A stretch of DNA of 64,000 nucleotides from Variovorax sp. PBL-E5 (GTDB lineage Bacteria; Pseudomonadota; Gammaproteobacteria; Burkholderiales; Burkholderiaceae_C). How positions within the stretch are numbered: the stretch's first letter is position 1; each line of letters begins with the position of its first letter. Under the pieces are notes generated by a model. The model had not been told where the DNA came from. It did not search any database and saw only the letters and a program-made list of their open reading frames with translations. Both the position numbers and the translations under genes were made by a program. The DNA is taken from contig NZ_LR594672.1 in NCBI RefSeq assembly GCF_901827185.1, forward strand, positions 737,540 through 801,539, in the 5' to 3' direction. Positions 60,476 through 64,000 of this stretch are shown here, in pieces.

Positions 60476-61617
60476 TGGCTAAAGCTCTCCCCGACCTGGC
60501 CAAGGAATCGTTCGGGCTTGCCGCGGCGGCCGCATCTACTCCGCGCCGGAAGTATTCCAACGGCCTGGCGCAACTCGACCAAGCGCTTCGCCGCGGCCTG
60601 GGCGCGGTCGCGGCTGGTTCTGGCGGGTATGCCGAGTTCATCGAAGGGGTTCGGTACCCTGTTGGCGCCCGTGTCGCGATGCCGCTCTCCCTGGTGGTGG
60701 AGCATCCCGAAAACCCCCGTGTCTACTTTGACGCTGCGGAGCAGGCAGAACTGGAGGCGTCGCTGTCCGCCATCGGCCAGCAGGAAGCGGCCAAAGTCTT
60801 CTACGACGAGAAGCAGCAACGGTTCGTCCTGAAGGCCGGCCACCGCCGCTGTCGCGGGCTCGCGAACCTCGGTCATCCGACAATCCTGGTTGAAGTCGTT
60901 GAGCACAAAGCGGGGCTGCAGTTCTTCAGGGAGGCCCGGGACATGAATGCCCAGGCCAAGGGTCAGCACCACTTGGACGATGCCGTGAGGTTCCCGGAGC
61001 AGATGAAGGCCCACCGCATGGACGGCAAGTCGTTCGCAAAGGCGATGGGGCTGAGCGAATCGGAGGTGTCCAAGCGGGTCAAGATTGGGACGCTCCCCCG
61101 GGAAATCCTCGACGAGCTCGCATCGACGGTGGGGGCGTTTGGTGTGGACGCGTGCTACTGGTTGGCGGTCATTGCCGACCGCTACGAGGATAAGGGCCTC
61201 GACCTCGTGCGAAAGCTGGTCCCGCAAATCCGCGCGCGAAGGGTGTCGAACCGGCGGCTGCAGGAAATCGCAAAAGGTTCTCAGGCTGGTGACATGCCGG
61301 CCGAGCAAAGCAAGCGGCAGTCGCCGGAACGACGCTGCGAACTCAAGGGTGCGGGCAACGGAGTGCTGAAGGCGTTTCCGAATCGCCTCGAATTCAGCCT
61401 GGTAGACGTGGAGCCGTCGATGCGCGACCAACTCTTTGACCGACTGGAAAAGCTCTTCAAGGCAGAAGGCCTGCTTGGCGGGGCCGGGAGCAAGCCAACT
61501 GCCGCAGGCACCCGCGCACCGGCTTCACAGTCGACCTCCCGCGGGCCAAAGGCCTCGCAAGGGACGAGGGGCGGCAAGGCGCCGCAGGCTCCGCGCCGGA
61601 AAGCTAGCGCTAAGTAG
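60475..61617 (+). CDS. parB: Plasmid partition protein ParB
   Basis: 380 aa. The ParB/Srx domain has VEHPENPRVYFD, LEASLSAIGQQEAAKV and KAGHRRCRGLANLGH (GERRxRA-type CTP-binding box); the helix-turn-helix is KSFAKAMGLSESEVSKRVKIG, contacting parS. A long linker with basic, Ser/Pro-rich sequence precedes the C-terminal dimer part. It spreads as a CTP-gated clamp from parS. ATG overlaps the parA stop by one base. Confidence 0.9.
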   Translation: MAKALPDLAKESFGLAAAAASTPRRKYSNGLAQLDQALRRGLGAVAAGSGGYAEFIEGVRYPVGARVAMPLSLVVEHPENPRVYFDAAEQAELEASLSAIGQQEAAKVFYDEKQQRFVLKAGHRRCRGLANLGHPTILVEVVEHKAGLQFFREARDMNAQAKGQHHLDDAVRFPEQMKAHRMDGKSFAKAMGLSESEVSKRVKIGTLPREILDELASTVGAFGVDACYWLAVIADRYEDKGLDLVRKLVPQIRARRVSNRRLQEIAKGSQAGDMPAEQSKRQSPERRCELKGAGNGVLKAFPNRLEFSLVDVEPSMRDQLFDRLEKLFKAEGLLGGAGSKPTAAGTRAPASQSTSRGPKASQGTRGGKAPQAPRRKASAK

Positions 61618-61642
61618 CGCCCTCCCCTGCTCCAGACATCGG

Positions 61643-61660
61643 GATTTTGTCGCCAAAATC
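61643..61660. promoter_or_regulatory. parS-like variant site after parB
   Basis: GATTTTG-TCGC-CAAAATC, arms perfect; the centre differs from GTCGAC. Confidence 0.45.
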
Positions 61661-61751
61661 GCGGTATTCAGGGGTAGGCTGCAGGGCCGTAAATCCGCTT
61701 ACGGCCTTTACACAATCCGGTGCGGCCCTCGGTCGGTCAGGTGCCCACGCC

Positions 61752-61769
61752 GATTTTGTCGACGAAATC
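61752..61769. promoter_or_regulatory. parS-like site between parB and rep
   Basis: GATTTTGTCGACGAAATC, palindrome; ends within the stop codon of the rep gene. Confidence 0.6.
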
Positions 61770-63324
61770 AGGCCGTCCTGAACTCGACCAGGCCCCGTTG
61801 GGCACCCCAATGCAGCAGGTCATCCGAGTCCAGAGCCTTCCAGCCCTTGTCCCGGATGTACCAGCGCAGGAAGGTGTCCCGCAAAAACATTGGAAGTTTC
61901 GCCTCCGAGCTGACGTCCTTGCGGCGGAATTCGCGCCAGGCCCGTTGCAGGGGCGTCTTAAGGTCTTCAAGAACGTCACGCTCGAAACACTCGTACTCTG
62001 CTCGACGCATCTGAGCAGTACTCTCATTCAGCAACGCCTCTGCGTCGTTCAAAAGTGACTCTTCGTGCCTCTTGCGGAGCACCGCCAGGTTGTTCTTAGT
62101 CGTCGTGTCGGCCGTCTGCAAGGGCTTGCCGATGGCTTTGACCTCGACGTCCAGGACGTCCTCCCTTGAGGGCGGCTGGGCCACAATGACTTTCCGCAAA
62201 TAGTTTGCCGGGTTGGCGATGGGTTCGCTCAGTTTGCGGCGTTCCATGGCTTCAAGGCCGGCCCCCATGCGTGGCCCGTACTTTTCGTAGATTCCCTCAG
62301 CTTCGTGTTGCGAGATACCCAGGTGGATGGCTCGTGCAATGAGGGTGAGGTCCTCCGTCGGCATCTCGAGTCCGTCCTTAGTCCCGAGCTTTGCTGACCT
62401 TCCTTGTCGCTTCGGCTGGACGATGAAGCGGATGAATTCAACTCGGCGGCCGAGGCGTTGCTCATGGATGGCAATGGTGAACGGAATCTGCGGCACGTTC
62501 GGGTCATTCACGTCCCGGAGCGCCGGCTTGAGAACGTCCCTCATGAATGTCTTGTACTCGAGCCCCTCCACTTGCCTGTCGGCGTTTCCGGTGAGCGGCA
62601 CGACCCACTGGCGCCAGGGGAGCGCTTGGCTCTGGAATCCCTTGCCGTCGTTGAAGTACCGTTGCCCCAGTTCGTACAGGACGTGTGCTGCGTGAGTCGA
62701 CATCTTTGGCCCGACGTCTAGAGCCACTTTTGCGTAGAACTCCGGCCGCAGCATCTTCTGTCTGAGGTCGGGGTCGAAGTCGTAGAGCAGAACCGGTACC
62801 TCTCCCACCCGCTTTTGAATCGTTGCGTGCGAGATAAGGGTGGCCGCCGACCACTTGTATTCCGGGCCAGAAAGCTTTGCCGATGCGTCCCCCCACTCGA
62901 CGGTGGTGGTCATGAGCATCCGTAGGACCTCCGCCAGGTATGCGTTATTGACCTGCTCAAGCCTCGTGTTCTGCACGAACTGCGACAGCGGCATCTGGAA
63001 GCGTTCCCCGGGCGCGGGCAATGGGCTTGCCTGGGCATGCCTCAGGAGAACGTTGTGGAATCGCCGAGCCTGCAGCGTCAGCTTACCTTCCTTGGGCGTT
63101 ACAAGAATCGCTTCTACTGGCTTACGTAGGTATCCGCCGTCGGGAGCGACGGTCTTGATGAACCGGTCGAGTTCCTTCCCTTCGGCTGCACTCCCTTTTC
63201 CAGCTGTATCGCTCGAACCCTTCTTAGCACGTCGTCTCGCGGGCCGCGGAGGTTCGCCATCCCCTGCCAGCAGGCTAGCCTGCAGCGGCCATACAGCTTG
63301 CGGTGAGGATGGGAGGGTGGTCAT
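61768..63324 (-). CDS. Plasmid replication initiator (Rep)
   Basis: 518 aa. Two winged-helix-like regions are visible: FHNVLLRHAQASPL...MPLSQFVQNTRLEQVNNAYLAEVLRML and LPWRQWVVPLTGNAD...LKPALRDVNDPN, in the order of Rep_3/TrfA-like initiators, followed by a helical C-terminal part (LVEFRTA end). It starts 675 bp before an origin-like region with iterons and a DnaA box, and shares an intergenic region with parB. It should melt the origin and recruit host helicase. The N-terminal 60 residues are basic and low-complexity. Related to large Burkholderiales plasmid initiators, an inference. Confidence 0.75.
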   Translation of the reverse strand: MTTLPSSPQAVWPLQASLLAGDGEPPRPARRRAKKGSSDTAGKGSAAEGKELDRFIKTVAPDGGYLRKPVEAILVTPKEGKLTLQARRFHNVLLRHAQASPLPAPGERFQMPLSQFVQNTRLEQVNNAYLAEVLRMLMTTTVEWGDASAKLSGPEYKWSAATLISHATIQKRVGEVPVLLYDFDPDLRQKMLRPEFYAKVALDVGPKMSTHAAHVLYELGQRYFNDGKGFQSQALPWRQWVVPLTGNADRQVEGLEYKTFMRDVLKPALRDVNDPNVPQIPFTIAIHEQRLGRRVEFIRFIVQPKRQGRSAKLGTKDGLEMPTEDLTLIARAIHLGISQHEAEGIYEKYGPRMGAGLEAMERRKLSEPIANPANYLRKVIVAQPPSREDVLDVEVKAIGKPLQTADTTTKNNLAVLRKRHEESLLNDAEALLNESTAQMRRAEYECFERDVLEDLKTPLQRAWREFRRKDVSSEAKLPMFLRDTFLRWYIRDKGWKALDSDDLLHWGAQRGLVEFRTA

Positions 63325-64000
63325 TGGCGTCGATTATGCCTTAACGGTGAGTTTTAAGGCTTTGCGTTCGCGTCTTCAGATGGACCGAGACATGACTGCT
63401 GTTTGACTTCTTCTGTTGAAGACTCCTGTTGAGCCGTTGAATTGTTTACTGTTGAAATTGCTGTGAGGAATCAACGTGTTAGCGTCAATCGGGTGAGCGC
63501 TTTTACGCTGATTGGGAGGCGTTTTCGGGCTCAGGGCTGTGGATATGCGGAGGGTGTCGGGGTTCGGTGAGCCCTTGTCCGCCTTGTGGTGTGTTGATTT
63601 GTTGGTCAGGTGAGCGTTTGTCGGCCGCCTGTGGATAACAAATCCACTCACCTTTAGGAGCCGTCGAACCCGCGCTCGGGAGCCAAAAACCGATACGAAA
63701 GATGCTGAACGAAGGCCAGGGTATCAGCAACGAGCGCTAGCTTACGGATGGTGCCAACCTCGACGGAGCCGAGCTTTGAGAGCTAAGCTGTTGTCAGGTG
63801 GGAGAGTTGGCGACCAGACCACCGAACGCAGGCCGGCAAAGGTGAGCTAATTTTTGGGAGACGGCGTAAACGTGCCGTTTTCGCGTGTCCTTCGTCAGTT
63901 TTTTGGTATTTCGCACGCAAGCGACAAAAGTGCTGGCAGAATCCGCTCGTCAACGCGACTGCGCATTTGTGGCGGTCACTAACAATCTAAGAGGATGCTT
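63325..64000. other. Origin-like region with iterons and DnaA box
   Basis: No supported gene. A perfect DnaA box (TGTGGATAA, 63631-63639) and a near match (TGTGGATAT near 63538). Iteron-like GGTGAGCSYTT copies near 63491, 63566, 63609 and, weaker, 63840, with one inverted AGGTGAGT at about 63645. A cluster of CYGTTGA repeats lies at 63410-63455. Probably the plasmid replication origin adjacent to rep. Confidence 0.6.

Noticed and set aside
63376..63651. Reverse open frame in the origin-like region
   Set aside because: It covers iterons and the DnaA box, and its composition is not coding-like.
1..64000. CRISPR array
   Set aside because: No set of regularly spaced identical direct repeats was seen.

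Overview
The window is a high-G+C, beta-proteobacterial (Burkholderiales/Comamonadaceae-like) large plasmid or megaplasmid backbone segment. This rests on a parA-parB pair with parS-like palindromes beside a 518-aa replication initiator of the plasmid Rep type, followed by an origin-like region with a DnaA box and iteron-like repeats (59.6-64.0 kb), on strong G/C third-position bias, and on family resemblances (IS21-type element, CoiA-like nuclease, DsbB/DsbG). The host assignment is an inference; no rRNA or tRNA gene was seen.

Layout. 0-8.4 kb: membrane sensor (cut by the window edge), secreted DNA/RNA nuclease, methyltransferase, S24-type repressor, CoiA-like nuclease, periplasmic protein and a P-loop ATPase. 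8.4-16 kb: a mobile-looking, partly lower-G+C island with a tyrosine recombinase, a DUF262-HNH protein and two tandem EcoRI-type adenine methyltransferases with duplicated structured leaders, then a WH1-type Rep-like protein and a glyoxalase-related-type protein. 16-25 kb: HAD hydrolase, lysozyme-like protein, a MoxR-type AAA+ ATPase with a HExxH/vWA partner (CobS/CobT-like pair), a tandem degenerate deaminase, a Tat-exported M15-type peptidase and a DnaQ-like exonuclease whose frame shifts at an A7 run. 25-36 kb: Rad52-type annealing protein, DsbG, SSB, WGR-PARP, UvrD-like helicase and envelope proteins. 36-46 kb: P-loop kinase, BACON-domain and M23 proteins, 5'-nucleotidase, a full SecA, small membrane proteins, a degenerate tyrosine recombinase and DsbB. 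46-51 kb: topoisomerase IV parE/parC destroyed by an IS21-family element with an adjacent deletion. 51-59.5 kb: lytic transglycosylase, ThyA, an SbcD-like phosphoesterase with a circularly permuted SbcC/Rad50-like ATPase and two small coiled-coil proteins, a DUF2726 protein and RecJ. 59.6-64 kb: parAB, rep and origin.

How the genes fit together. The replicon carries its own recombination and repair set (Rad52, SSB, UvrD-like, RecJ, SbcCD-like, DnaQ-like exonuclease, PARP), nucleotide metabolism (ThyA, deaminase-like protein, 5'-nucleotidase, P-loop kinase), export and disulfide functions (SecA, DsbB, DsbG) and several peptidoglycan hydrolases. The most unusual items are the circularly permuted SbcC-like ATPase, the reciprocally degenerate double deaminase, the metallopeptidase-vWA/MoxR pair, the A-AAA-AAG frameshift in the exonuclease gene, a shared promoter module that ends at the start codon of four genes, and parS-like sites including one inside a coding region. 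Several one-base frameshifts sit in homopolymers, so assembly error must be considered for those genes.
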